From Flavobacterium wongokense (GTDB lineage Bacteria > Bacteroidota > Bacteroidia > Flavobacteriales > Flavobacteriaceae): DNA of 64,000 nucleotides. The position numbers were made by a program, and so were the translations under genes. Position 1 is the stretch's first letter; each line of letters opens with the position of its first letter. Positions 37,327-44,728 of this stretch are shown piece after piece. The notes beneath the pieces were generated by a model. The model was not told the origin of the DNA and did no database searches. It was given only the letters and a program-made list of their open reading frames with translations. Location of the stretch: the NCBI RefSeq assembly GCF_021608265.1, contig NZ_JAKIHP010000001.1, positions 744,001-808,000 on the forward strand, in the 5' to 3' direction.

Positions 37327-37335
37327 TTTACTATA

Positions 37336-37875
37336 TTATTTATCCGTTAATAGTTTTTTTAATTGGTCCCAACGTGGGTCCGTATCTTCTTCTTTTTTCT
37401 CTTCTTTTACTTCCTTAACCTGTAATTCCTTTAGCTTTTTCAATGCTTCTGTTTCCAAAGTCCCATCCTTTACTCCGGGATGGATTCTTTTTTGTGGAAC
37501 CGACAACACAATCATTTCATAAATGTATTGTGATAAATCGATTTGATGTTCTCCATGTGGCAGAATCAGCAATTCGTCATTGTCATTGTTGAATTCTTCA
37601 CCAAACTGCACCACCAATTTGATTTTTCCTTTAATTGGCAAATCAAACTGCTCGCCTGTCAAATCACACGGAACATTTACTGTTCCTTTGTGCTTAAAGC
37701 TGATTTCCAGCATTGTTGACTTTTTTTCAAGGACAACATCTACTGTGATATCGCAACTTTCGAATTCATCAAAACTAAATTCGTCAAAGAACTTTTTGTT
37801 TATTTTAAATTCAAACTGATGCTTTCCTAATTTTAATCCGACAAACGGAATTAAATATTCATTCGTACTTTTCAT
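37336..37875 (-). CDS. yceD: YceD family protein (DUF177)
   Basis: The 179-residue protein is recognised by position directly ahead of rpmF and by the family segment HKGTVNVPCDLTGEQFDLPI near residue 60, with the conserved Cys. The acidic C-terminus ends EDTDPRWDQLKKLLTDK, again typical. YceD is linked to 23S rRNA maturation in plants and bacteria, but the molecular role is not settled. It is the first gene of the fatty-acid operon and has a good promoter upstream. Confidence 0.9.
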   Translation of the reverse strand: MKSTNEYLIPFVGLKLGKHQFEFKINKKFFDEFSFDEFESCDITVDVVLEKKSTMLEISFKHKGTVNVPCDLTGEQFDLPIKGKIKLVVQFGEEFNNDNDELLILPHGEHQIDLSQYIYEMIVLSVPQKRIHPGVKDGTLETEALKKLKELQVKEVKEEKKEEDTDPRWDQLKKLLTDK

Positions 37876-37908
37876 CTAAACAACAATTTGAGCCCTAATT
37901 CGGGAGTG

Positions 37909-37936
37909 CAAAGATATAAAATAATTACAATTCCAA
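37909..37936 (-). promoter_or_regulatory. Promoter of yceD-rpmF-fabH-accB-accC
   Basis: On the minus strand a TTG (-33 box, 37934-37936) is separated by 17 bases from TATCTTTG (-7 box, 37909-37916). Both match the Bacteroidetes sigma-A consensus. The -7 box is 33 bases ahead of the yceD start. Confidence 0.65.
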
Positions 37937-37959
37937 AAGCCTTATAAACATTTTTTTGT

Positions 37960-39006
37960 TTATAACTGTTTTTCCTTTATTTTCAGTGGGTTTTTACTGA
38001 TTTCCTGATAGGTGTTTCTCGAATTGTAAATGTCAATCGCTGTATAAACTGCTTCCTTAAACGAATTAAAATCGGCTACTCCTTTCCCAGCAATCTCAAA
38101 TGCGGTTCCGTGATCGGGCGAAGTCCGTATTTTATTTAGCCCGGCTGTGTAATTTACGCCATTACCAAATGACAGCGTTTTAAATGGAATCAATCCCTGG
38201 TCGTGATACGTTGCCACGACAGCATCATATTTTTCATATTGTCCATTTCCAAAAAATCCATCAGCTGCAAAAGGCCCAAAAACAAGTGTCCCTTTTTCAA
38301 ATAATTTTTTCAGGATGGGTTTTAGTATTTCGTCGTCTTCCTTTCCAATCACGCCATTATCTCCTGCATGTGGATTCAATGCCAAAACCGCAATCTTTGG
38401 TTTATTGATTCCAAAATCCTGAATCAGTGACTGTTTTATCGTTTCGACTTTTTGGGTAATGAGTTTTTCGTTTAGGTGTTTGGCCACTTCATTCACCGGA
38501 ATATGGTCCGTCAACAATCCAACGCGAAGTTTATCCTGAACCATCAGCATCATTGCATTTCCATCCAACTCTTTATCCAGATAATCGGTATGCCCCGGAA
38601 ATTTAAAATCTTCCGACTGTATGTTATACTTATTGATTGGAGCTGTAACCAAAACATCAATCTGATTTTCCTTAAGGGCATTTGTAGCTGCAACAAATGA
38701 TTTGATGGCATATTTACCAATTTCCTCATCATTGGTCCCGAAATTTAAATCAACGCTTTCTTTCCAAATGTTAAGTACATTGATTTTGCCTATAACAATT
38801 TGATTGATTTGATCAATGCCGTGAAGATTAGTTTCCAAGCCCAATGTCTTTTTAATGAAAGACAGGACTTTTACGTTGGCAAAAATAACTGGTGTACAAA
38901 GTTCTAACATTCTGGAGTCGTCAAAAGTCTTTAAAATGACTTCGCTGCCAATTCCGTTCAAATCACCAATCGAAATTCCGACGATGATATTTTCTGCTTT
39001 TTTCAT
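37960..39006 (-). CDS. pdxA: 4-hydroxythreonine-4-phosphate dehydrogenase PdxA
   Basis: The 348-residue NAD enzyme works in the DXP-dependent route to pyridoxal phosphate. Diagnostic segments: VGISIGDLNGIGSEVILK at the N-terminus, the metal ligand region FPGHTDYLDKEL near residue 145, LALNPHAGDNGVIG near 215, and ATYHDQGLIPFKTL near 275, then TSPDHGTAFEIAGKG. All metal ligands look intact. It is divergent from ribE, with overlapping candidate promoters in the 60-base gap. Some PdxA paralogues act in other pathways, but the motifs fit the standard enzyme. Confidence 0.95.
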   Translation of the reverse strand: MKKAENIIVGISIGDLNGIGSEVILKTFDDSRMLELCTPVIFANVKVLSFIKKTLGLETNLHGIDQINQIVIGKINVLNIWKESVDLNFGTNDEEIGKYAIKSFVAATNALKENQIDVLVTAPINKYNIQSEDFKFPGHTDYLDKELDGNAMMLMVQDKLRVGLLTDHIPVNEVAKHLNEKLITQKVETIKQSLIQDFGINKPKIAVLALNPHAGDNGVIGKEDDEILKPILKKLFEKGTLVFGPFAADGFFGNGQYEKYDAVVATYHDQGLIPFKTLSFGNGVNYTAGLNKIRTSPDHGTAFEIAGKGVADFNSFKEAVYTAIDIYNSRNTYQEISKNPLKIKEKQL

Positions 39007-39029
39007 AATAAGAACACGTTATTTATTGC

Positions 39030-39037
39030 TAATTTTG
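39030..39037 (+). promoter_or_regulatory. Candidate -7 box TAATTTTG for ribE
   Basis: TAnnTTTG match 29 bases before the ribE ATG, beside the oppositely oriented pdxA box. Confidence 0.5.
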
Positions 39038-39042
39038 AAGTG

Positions 39043-39050
39043 CAAATTTA
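39043..39050 (-). promoter_or_regulatory. Candidate -7 box TAAATTTG for pdxA
   Basis: Minus-strand TAnnTTTG match 36 bases before the pdxA ATG. It lies only 5 bases from the ribE box, so the two promoters would compete for polymerase. Confidence 0.5.
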
Positions 39051-39066
39051 GTAAAATAAAACCACA

Positions 39067-39657
39067 ATGTTTACAGGAATAATTGAAACCCTTGGAATTA
39101 TCAAAGATTTGAAAAAAGAAAATGATAATCTCCATATCACTGTTTCCTCAACCATAACCAACGAATTGAAAATTGATCAAAGTGTTGCCCACAACGGCGT
39201 TTGTCTTACCGTTGTTGCTATTAACAATGATACATTTACAGTTACAGCCATTAGGGAAACCATCGAAAAAACGAATCTGGGTGATTGGAAAGGGGGTGAT
39301 TTAATCAATATTGAGCGCGCAATGAAACTGGGTGACCGGCTCGACGGGCATATTGTTCAGGGACATGTTGACCAAACCGGAACCTGCAAATCGATTGAGG
39401 AAGCCAATGGTAGCTGGTATTTTACTTTTGAATACGACAAGACCCTAAATAACATCACCATTGAAAAAGGATCGATTACCGTAAATGGAGTCAGCCTGAC
39501 TGTAGTAAATTCGAAAATCAATGAATTCAGTGTTGCGATCATACCCTATACGTATCAAAACACTAATTTTAAAAACTTTAGGATTGGGACAAAAATAAAC
39601 CTGGAATTTGATGTTGTGGGAAAATACGTCGCCAGATTGCATTCCTTAAATCTGTAA
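39067..39657 (+). CDS. ribE: Riboflavin synthase alpha chain
   Basis: The 196-residue enzyme dismutates two 6,7-dimethyl-8-ribityllumazine molecules to riboflavin. It has the internal duplication of the family: first half MFTGIIETLGIIKDL, VAHNGVCLTVV and GHIVQGHVDQTG; second half KGSITVNGVSLTVV with IPYTYQNTNF. The Ser/Cys/His active-site positions are present. No FMN riboswitch-like leader is seen in the short upstream gap. Confidence 0.96.
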   Translation: MFTGIIETLGIIKDLKKENDNLHITVSSTITNELKIDQSVAHNGVCLTVVAINNDTFTVTAIRETIEKTNLGDWKGGDLINIERAMKLGDRLDGHIVQGHVDQTGTCKSIEEANGSWYFTFEYDKTLNNITIEKGSITVNGVSLTVVNSKINEFSVAIIPYTYQNTNFKNFRIGTKINLEFDVVGKYVARLHSLNL

Positions 39658-39680
39658 ATGCTAAAAAAGACTATAACAAA

Positions 39681-39706
39681 AAAGCTTCAAATTAATTTGA
39701 AGCTTT
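39681..39706. terminator. Perfect-palindrome bidirectional terminator
   Basis: AAAGCTTCAAATT/AATTTGAAGCTTT is a perfect 26-base palindrome with T-rich flanks, ending ribE (+) and the small minus-strand gene, whose stop codon (39692-39694) lies at its centre. Confidence 0.82.
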
Positions 39707-39901
39707 CTTTATTTTATTCAGTTTATATAATCCGTAAGATATTGACAGTATCACTAATAGGAGAATCCCTCCGTCCAAAGGCAAGCCTGGTGGCGGTGGC
39801 GGAGTCGACGGTGGCGGTGGTCCTGGGTCAGCAAAAACGTTTGTTACTGACAAGAAAAACACAGCCAGAATAATAATAATTCTATTCGGGACAATTTTCA
39901 T
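39692..39901 (-). CDS. Small PID-CTERM-like exported protein
   Basis: The 69-residue protein has a signal peptide (IIIILAVFFLSVTNVFA), a short Pro-rich linker (PGPPPPSTPPPPPG, about 26-39) and a C-terminal segment LPLDGGILLLVILSISYGLY followed by a basic tail. This three-part form (PID/PLD motif, hydrophobic helix, Lys-rich end) matches what I remember as the PID-CTERM sorting signal of Bacteroidetes. Almost no room is left for a mature domain, so it may be a membrane-anchored Pro-rich stub. It is monocistronic. The stop codon sits inside the terminator hairpin. Confidence 0.75.
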   Translation of the reverse strand: MKIVPNRIIIILAVFFLSVTNVFADPGPPPPSTPPPPPGLPLDGGILLLVILSISYGLYKLNKIKKASN

Positions 39902-40067
39902 AGTGCGTAAAAGTATAAAAAAAATCTATTTACCAAAATAAATTTATATTGAATCCGTAAAGTTAATAGAAAAATAATGTTCCGCAAATGCTATTCAGTC
40001 ATCTACTTAAAAAATCGATAACTTACATTTATTAACGTTGTATTCTACTTTTTGGTTTTTGTCAGAG

Positions 40068-40095
40068 ACAAAAAAGACCTCAACAAAGAGGTCTT
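40068..40095 (-). terminator. Terminator of the CAT tRNA
   Basis: On the minus strand AAGACCTC-TTTGTT-GAGGTCTT is followed by a T run, 10 bases after the tRNA. Confidence 0.85.
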
Positions 40096-40104
40096 GAAAT
40101 TATG

Positions 40105-40178
40105 TGGTCCCACTTGGGCTCGAACCAAGGACCACCTGATTATGAGTCAGGTGCTCTAACCAACTGAGCTATAGGACC
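40105..40178 (-). tRNA. tRNA with CAT anticodon (Met or Ile2)
   Basis: The minus strand folds as a 74-nt tRNA: acceptor GGTCCTA/TGGGACC with discriminator A, anticodon stem CCTGA/TCAGG with loop CTCATAA (anticodon CAT), and T loop TTCGAGC. It lacks the C1-A72 mismatch of initiator tRNA, so it is either elongator Met or the lysidine-modified Ile2. The variable-arm GGTCC resembles E. coli Ile2, but sequence alone does not settle this. Confidence 0.9.
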
Positions 40179-40285
40179 GGTTATGCTTCACTGATTCCAT
40201 ATTTATTTTGGAGTTCAGCGAATAAAGCCTAGGCTTTATTTGCGGTTGCAATATTAGCACTATTTTTATTTACACACAAGTGTTA

Positions 40286-40687
40286 CTAGCGTATTTCTTG
40301 ACAAAGTTCAACCAAAACACCGTTTGTGCCTTTGGGGTGTAAGAATGCAACTAACTTATTATCAGCGCCTTTTTTTGGCGTTTCATTCAGTACAATAAAT
40401 CCTTCTTTTTTCAAGCGCTCTATTTCTTCTATGATATTTTCGACATCAAAAGCGATGTGATGGATTCCTTCCCCTTTCTTTTCCAAAAATTTTGCAATCG
40501 GGCTGTCGGGATTGGTAGCTTCGAGAAGTTCAATTTTGTTGGGGCCATTCATAAAGAATGAGGTCTTGACTCCTTCGCTGGCGACTTCTTCTTCTTTGTA
40601 AGGTGGATTCCCAAATAATTTTTCGAAAAGCCTGTTGGAGGTTTCCAGGTTATTCACGGCTATTCCGATGTGTTCAATTTTTCTCAT
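40286..40687 (-). CDS. mce: Methylmalonyl-CoA epimerase
   Basis: I start at the ATG at 40687 (MRKIEHIGIAVNNLETSNRL), the normal N-terminus; five extra upstream codons are not needed. The 133-residue glyoxalase-fold enzyme interconverts (S)- and (R)-methylmalonyl-CoA. The metal ligands are visible: His in KIEHIGIAV, Gln/Glu in NKIELLEATN, His in EGIHHIAFDV and Glu in VLVELCQE. Length and motifs are normal. The mutase genes are not in the window. Its upstream region contains repeats and a REP-like element. Confidence 0.93.
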   Translation of the reverse strand: MRKIEHIGIAVNNLETSNRLFEKLFGNPPYKEEEVASEGVKTSFFMNGPNKIELLEATNPDSPIAKFLEKKGEGIHHIAFDVENIIEEIERLKKEGFIVLNETPKKGADNKLVAFLHPKGTNGVLVELCQEIR

Positions 40688-40693
40688 TTTTAA

Positions 40694-40727
40694 AAGTAGC
40701 AAAGTTACAAAGTAGCAAAGTTACAGA
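40694..40727. repeat. AAAGTAGCAAAGTTAC tandem repeat (left arm)
   Basis: Two exact 16-base copies and a partial third lie just upstream of mce. They are roughly inverted relative to 40878-40913. Confidence 0.7.
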
Positions 40728-40796
40728 GTTAGTTTAAAATCTAAAGGCTGGGATAAGGTATTTTTTATTGACCTGAAAAAGAAAGTCGTGTCTTTT

Positions 40797-40840
40797 AGCC
40801 CCGATTGGAGCGAGCTACCATGTAGCGCGGAAAGCGGGAA
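40797..40840. repeat. REP-like dispersed repeat, copy B
   Basis: TAGCCCCGATTGGAGCGAGC followed by TACCATGTAGCGCGGAAAGC and GGGA. It matches the reverse complement of the copies at 17220 and 62921. Confidence 0.82.
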
Positions 40841-40877
40841 GAGTTATCCTAAACAGAAGAATCCTGTGCTCCTAAAA

Positions 40878-40913
40878 ACTTTGAAACTCTGCAACTCTGC
40901 CACTTTGTAACTT
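40878..40913. repeat. ACTTTG/ACTCTG repeat (right arm)
   Basis: Units of AACTTTG, AACTCTG, AACTCTG and CACTTTG, each about 8-9 bases. They are inverted relative to 40694-40727 with REP copy B between them. Confidence 0.6.
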
Positions 40914-40921
40914 AAAAATCG

Positions 40922-40929
40922 TATTTTTG
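40922..40929 (+). promoter_or_regulatory. Candidate -7 box TATTTTTG for rbfA
   Basis: TAnnTTTG match ending 4 bases before the rbfA ATG. If used, the mRNA would be nearly leaderless. Confidence 0.45.
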
Positions 40930-40933
40930 CGGC

Positions 40934-41326
40934 ATGGAAACGAACAGACAGAAAAAAATTGGCAGTGTATTGCAAAAGGATTTAGTAGATATTTTGCAGG
41001 GTGAAGTGCGTAAAAATGGAATATCGAACCTCGTTATTTCGGTTTCTAAAGTAAGCGTAACCACTGATTTATCTATTGCTAAGGTTTACTTGAGCGTTTT
41101 CCCTCAGGATAAGGCAGCAGAATTATTGGAAGCGGTAAAAACCAACGCTCCTTTAATCAAGCACGATTTGTCGCAACGTGTAAAACTGCAATTGCGCAAA
41201 GTGCCTAACCTAGCTTTCTATATTGATGATTCGTTGGATTATATCGAAAAGATTGACAATGCCTTGTCAGGAAAAGAAAATCCTATTGAAAACCGTGACC
41301 TTCTGGAAAAACGCAAGAAATTTTAA
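40934..41326 (+). CDS. rbfA: Ribosome-binding factor A
   Basis: The 130-residue KH-fold protein helps mature the 5' end of 16S rRNA in the 30S subunit. Motifs: METNRQKKIGSVLQKDLVDI, VSKVSVTTDLSIAKVYLSVF in the KH core, and the signature QLRKVPNLAFYIDDSLDYIE. The length is normal. The permease gene starts 6 bases after its stop, a common pairing in Bacteroidetes. Confidence 0.95.
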   Translation: METNRQKKIGSVLQKDLVDILQGEVRKNGISNLVISVSKVSVTTDLSIAKVYLSVFPQDKAAELLEAVKTNAPLIKHDLSQRVKLQLRKVPNLAFYIDDSLDYIEKIDNALSGKENPIENRDLLEKRKKF

Positions 41327-41332
41327 TTTCAA

Positions 41333-42532
41333 TTGAGCTTCCCATTTTACATAGCCAAACGATATCTTTTTAGCAAAAGTAAAAACAATGCTATCAATAT
41401 CATTACAGGCATTGCATCGATGGGAATTATTGTTGGGACACTGGCACTTTTTGTCGTCCTTTCGGTTTTTAGCGGCCTACGCGATTTTAGTTTATCCTTC
41501 TCCAATACGATTGACCCCGATTTAAAAGCAAATCCGATTCAGGGAAAAAGTTTTTTTATTTCTCCGGCTCAGGAAAAACAGATTTCTGCCATTGAAGGCA
41601 TTGCTTCCTATAGCAAAGTTGTCGAAGAGCGTGTGCTGTTCTTTTTTGACGGCAAGGAACAGGTGACTTATTTAAAAGGTGTCGATGCCAATTATACCAA
41701 AATCAATGATGTTTCGCAAAATCTTTACAACGGAAAATGGCTCCGTTACAATACCGCTGAAGTAGTTGTTGGTTATGGGATTACACAAAAATTGTCGCTT
41801 GGCCTTTTTGATTTCAACAACGCCTTTGAAGTATACGTTCCCCGAAAAGGCAAAGCCCTGATTGAAAGCGAGGCAGAAGCTTTTAACAAAGCCGAGCTGA
41901 TTCCGATTGGGATTTATGCCATTAGCGAAGATTTGGATTCCAAATATGTTTTCGCCGATTTACGATTGTCACAGGATTTACTGGAATACAAACCCAATCA
42001 GGTTTCCGCGGTTGAATTCAAGCTAAAGCCCAATGCTGATGAAGCAAAAATCACAGAAAAACTCAACGCTGTTTTCGATAATAAGATTGAAATAAAAAAC
42101 CGTGCGCAGCTCAATGCTACGCTTTACAAAATGCTCAATACCGAAAATATTGCGGTCTACCTTATTTTTACCTTGGTCATTATCATTGCGCTTTTTAATT
42201 TGATTGGCGCATTAATCATGATGATACTCGACAAGAAAAGCAATCTGAAAACCCTTTATAACCTGGGTTCAGAAGTGAAGGATTTGAAGAAGATATTCCT
42301 GCTGCAGGGAAGCCTGCTCACCATTTTTGGAGGAATCGTTGGATTGATTTTAGGGATTTTCGTTGTGATTATCCAACAGCAATTCCGATTGATCATGATA
42401 ACCGAATCTTTGCCTTATCCTGTAGTTTTCAGCATCCAGAATGTATTGATTGTAATGGGAACGATTATCGCACTCGGATTTATCTCGAGCTGGATTGCAA
42501 GCAGCCGTGTCACTAAGAAGTTGTTGGATTAA
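41333..42532 (+). CDS. FtsX-like ABC transporter permease (LolC/LolE type)
   Basis: The start is TTG at 41333, giving MSFPFYIAKRYLFSKSKNNA, the normal N-terminus of this family. The 399-residue protein has an N-terminal membrane helix (IGIIVGTLALFVVLSVFSGL shape, about 22-46), a large periplasmic MacB-core-like domain (about 50-255), and three C-terminal membrane helices (about 262-399). It resembles the lipoprotein-releasing LolC/E permeases. The cognate ATPase is not next to it. Its last four bases overlap the convergent LprI-like gene. Confidence 0.86.
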   Translation: MSFPFYIAKRYLFSKSKNNAINIITGIASMGIIVGTLALFVVLSVFSGLRDFSLSFSNTIDPDLKANPIQGKSFFISPAQEKQISAIEGIASYSKVVEERVLFFFDGKEQVTYLKGVDANYTKINDVSQNLYNGKWLRYNTAEVVVGYGITQKLSLGLFDFNNAFEVYVPRKGKALIESEAEAFNKAELIPIGIYAISEDLDSKYVFADLRLSQDLLEYKPNQVSAVEFKLKPNADEAKITEKLNAVFDNKIEIKNRAQLNATLYKMLNTENIAVYLIFTLVIIIALFNLIGALIMMILDKKSNLKTLYNLGSEVKDLKKIFLLQGSLLTIFGGIVGLILGIFVVIIQQQFRLIMITESLPYPVVFSIQNVLIVMGTIIALGFISSWIASSRVTKKLLD

Positions 42533-42933
42533 AGCCTTTTCAGCAATTCTTCAACCCGTTCAAAAATGAATTCGGCTTGTTTATCGGCAATAACCATTTT
42601 CTGGTCATCTCCTAGAAAGCCTTCATCCGCGTTGAGTTCTTTTTTTCGTACTTTTTTGAAATAGACATCTCTTTGTTTGATCCATTTGAGCTGTTCTTTC
42701 CTAAACTTTTCCCTGTCTTGCTTATTTAACCGGATACTGATTTTATTGTAAACAATATTCAGCAGGCTGTCAGCCTTATTAAAATATTCATACGAACATC
42801 CCAACATAAAATCGGCGTTGTCAAGGCATTTTTGATAATCCTGATGGATTTCGTTGATGCTGGCATGCGATTGTGCATTGCCAAAGGCAAAACTCAAAAG
42901 AGCAATAAATATTATATAGCTTTTTTTAAACAA
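42529..42933 (-). CDS. LprI/DUF1311-like exported protein
   Basis: The 134-residue protein has a signal peptide (FIALLSFAFGNAQ) and the LprI (DUF1311) pattern: a Cys pair (DYQKCLDNADFMLGC), then KADSLLNIVYNKISIRLN and FRKEQLKWIKQRDVYFKK. LprI-type proteins have been described as lysozyme inhibitors, but many members have no known role. It overlaps dusB by 8 bases on the same strand and the permease gene by 4 bases on the other. Confidence 0.82.
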   Translation of the reverse strand: MFKKSYIIFIALLSFAFGNAQSHASINEIHQDYQKCLDNADFMLGCSYEYFNKADSLLNIVYNKISIRLNKQDREKFRKEQLKWIKQRDVYFKKVRKKELNADEGFLGDDQKMVIADKQAEFIFERVEELLKRL

Positions 42934-43918
42934 ACTGATAATTGGCGTACACCTGCTCGATTTCGTCCATAGCTTTGAATAAAGCTTCAGCGCTTTCGAG
43001 TGTGACTAATTTTAGGCGGTGTTCCTTAAAATTTGGAATTCCCTTAAAGTAATTGGTATAATGACGTCGCATTTCTACAATTCCGACACGTTCCCCTTTC
43101 CAGTCCATTGACCAGGTTAAGTGGTTTCGTGCAGCTTCAACTCTATCAGCTATCGTTGGCTGTGGCAAATGCTCTCCCGTTTTGAAGTAATGTTTGATTT
43201 CGTTAAAAATCCATGGATAACCAATCGCGGCACGTCCAATCATCATTCCGTCCAAACCGTATTTATTTTTGTATTCCAGGGCTTTTTCAGGAGAATCAAT
43301 GTCGCCATTTCCAAAAATAGGCATGGTAATTCTTGCATTATTTTTAACTCTAGCGATATGCGACCAGTCGGAATGCCCTTTATACATTTGGGCTCTGGTC
43401 CTTGCATGGACCGTCAATGCCTGAACGCCAATATCCTGTAATCTTTCGGCAACTTCGTCAATATTAATAGAACTTTCGTCCCAACCCAATCTGGTTTTTA
43501 CCGTTACCGGAAGATTGGTTCCTTTAATTACGGCTTTAGTCAAACGCACCATCAAATCAACATCTTTCAAAACTCCGGCACCGGCACCTTTGCAGACTAC
43601 TTTTTTTACGGGACAGCCAAAATTGATATCCACCAAATCGGGCTGAACCGCATCAACAATTTTTGCTGACATTTCCATTGCCTCTTCATCACCACCAAAA
43701 ATCTGGATTCCGACTGGTCTTTCGTAATCAAAAATGTCCAATTTCATACGGCTTTTTATCGCATCGCGAATCAATCCTTCAGAAGAAATGAATTCCGAAT
43801 ACATCAAATCAGCGCCGTGTAGTTTGCACAAACGACGGAATGGCGGATCGCTTACATCTTCCATGGGCGCAAGCAAAAGCGGGAAATCAGGTAATATGAT
43901 GTTGCCGATTTTTGGCAT
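42926..43918 (-). CDS. dusB: tRNA-dihydrouridine synthase
   Basis: The 330-residue FMN enzyme reduces uridines in the tRNA D loop. Motifs: PLLLAPMEDVSDPPFRRLC at the start, EFISSEGLI, then VDINFGCPVKKVVCKGAGAG with the catalytic Cys near 100, VTVKTRLGWDE, VHARTRAQMYKGHSDW, and NGDIDSPEKA with GMMIGRAAIGYPWIF. It matches the DusB subgroup. The LprI-like gene follows with an 8-base overlap. Confidence 0.94.
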   Translation of the reverse strand: MPKIGNIILPDFPLLLAPMEDVSDPPFRRLCKLHGADLMYSEFISSEGLIRDAIKSRMKLDIFDYERPVGIQIFGGDEEAMEMSAKIVDAVQPDLVDINFGCPVKKVVCKGAGAGVLKDVDLMVRLTKAVIKGTNLPVTVKTRLGWDESSINIDEVAERLQDIGVQALTVHARTRAQMYKGHSDWSHIARVKNNARITMPIFGNGDIDSPEKALEYKNKYGLDGMMIGRAAIGYPWIFNEIKHYFKTGEHLPQPTIADRVEAARNHLTWSMDWKGERVGIVEMRRHYTNYFKGIPNFKEHRLKLVTLESAEALFKAMDEIEQVYANYQFV

Positions 43919-43937
43919 AACTTTAATTTTAACCGCG

Positions 43938-43945
43938 CAAAATTA
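43938..43945 (-). promoter_or_regulatory. Candidate -7 box TAATTTTG for dusB
   Basis: Minus-strand TAnnTTTG match 19 bases ahead of the dusB start, in the short gap after the TIGR03915 gene. Confidence 0.45.
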
Positions 43946-43960
43946 CGTTTTTATTCCTAT

Positions 43961-44728
43961 TTAAAAAGATTTCTTTTCGGTTAAGTATTTCCAATAGCGT
44001 TTTGGAACATGCTGAAGATGAAGCTTTTTGTTTTTTCGTTCCTTAATATTGGTATGGTCAAAATATTCCGCCCATAGTTTTTGATATTCGATTTCAATAT
44101 CTGAAAAGACTTGATTTTTATTATCTCCAAGCGATTTGATATCCAAATCCATAGTAATGATTTCGATATTTTTCAAATCATAATACACGCCATACTTTCT
44201 GCGCAAATCATAAATCAGCCACTTTTGGTCCTGATACCGATTTTTGAAATGCCTTATGATTAAAGTAAGCACATCAAAATCGGGGTCGATTTTGGCAAAA
44301 TAGATTCCATCTTTCAGCAATTCAAAACGGATGAATGCTTCCATTCTGTGCTTTTCGCGGCCTACGCTTTTTGTCAATTGTGTAATTTGTAAAACCGCAT
44401 CATTGGAGAAATCCTTTAAAATGTTTTTTGCCGGATTTGCTATAGCATATTGTATTACATCAAAAAGAATGTCTTCAATTCCTTCATTTTCAGATAAAAA
44501 AGCATAAATCAAAACCCTGATTCCGTCAGCTTCCAATTGTCCTTTTAATTTTTTCAGTACACGATCCGCTTTTTCATCATCCGTAATGATTTCGATTGGT
44601 TCTGCAAACAGGTTTTGCTGAGCATCATTGCTCCTTATGATTTTAGGTTGCTGGTATTTAAATTCAAAAATCTCAAAAACAACCGTCAGAAAACCTTCAA
44701 AGGTACTATCGTAGGAAAGTAACGTCAT
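43961..44728 (-). CDS. TIGR03915-family putative DNA-repair protein
   Basis: I start at the ATG at 44728 (MTLLSYDSTFEGFLTVVFEI), the family N-terminus. The 255-residue protein contains the expected FIRFELLKDGIYFAKIDPDF followed by LIIRHFKNRYQDQKWLIYDL, and ends with HVPKRYWKYLTEKK. The family is always found with a radical-SAM partner, as here; the reaction is unknown. It overlaps the end of that gene by 23 bases, so translation is coupled. The family name is from memory, but the pairing makes it firm. Confidence 0.86.
   Translation of the reverse strand: MTLLSYDSTFEGFLTVVFEIFEFKYQQPKIIRSNDAQQNLFAEPIEIITDDEKADRVLKKLKGQLEADGIRVLIYAFLSENEGIEDILFDVIQYAIANPAKNILKDFSNDAVLQITQLTKSVGREKHRMEAFIRFELLKDGIYFAKIDPDFDVLTLIIRHFKNRYQDQKWLIYDLRRKYGVYYDLKNIEIITMDLDIKSLGDNKNQVFSDIEIEYQKLWAEYFDHTNIKERKNKKLHLQHVPKRYWKYLTEKKSF

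Noticed and set aside
39007..39066. FMN riboswitch ahead of ribE
   Set aside because: The gap is only 60 bases and lacks the RFN element fold; -7 boxes explain it better.
40105..40178. Initiator tRNA-Met
   Set aside because: The first base pair is G-C and the anticodon stem lacks the three G-C pairs of initiators; elongator Met or Ile2 remains.
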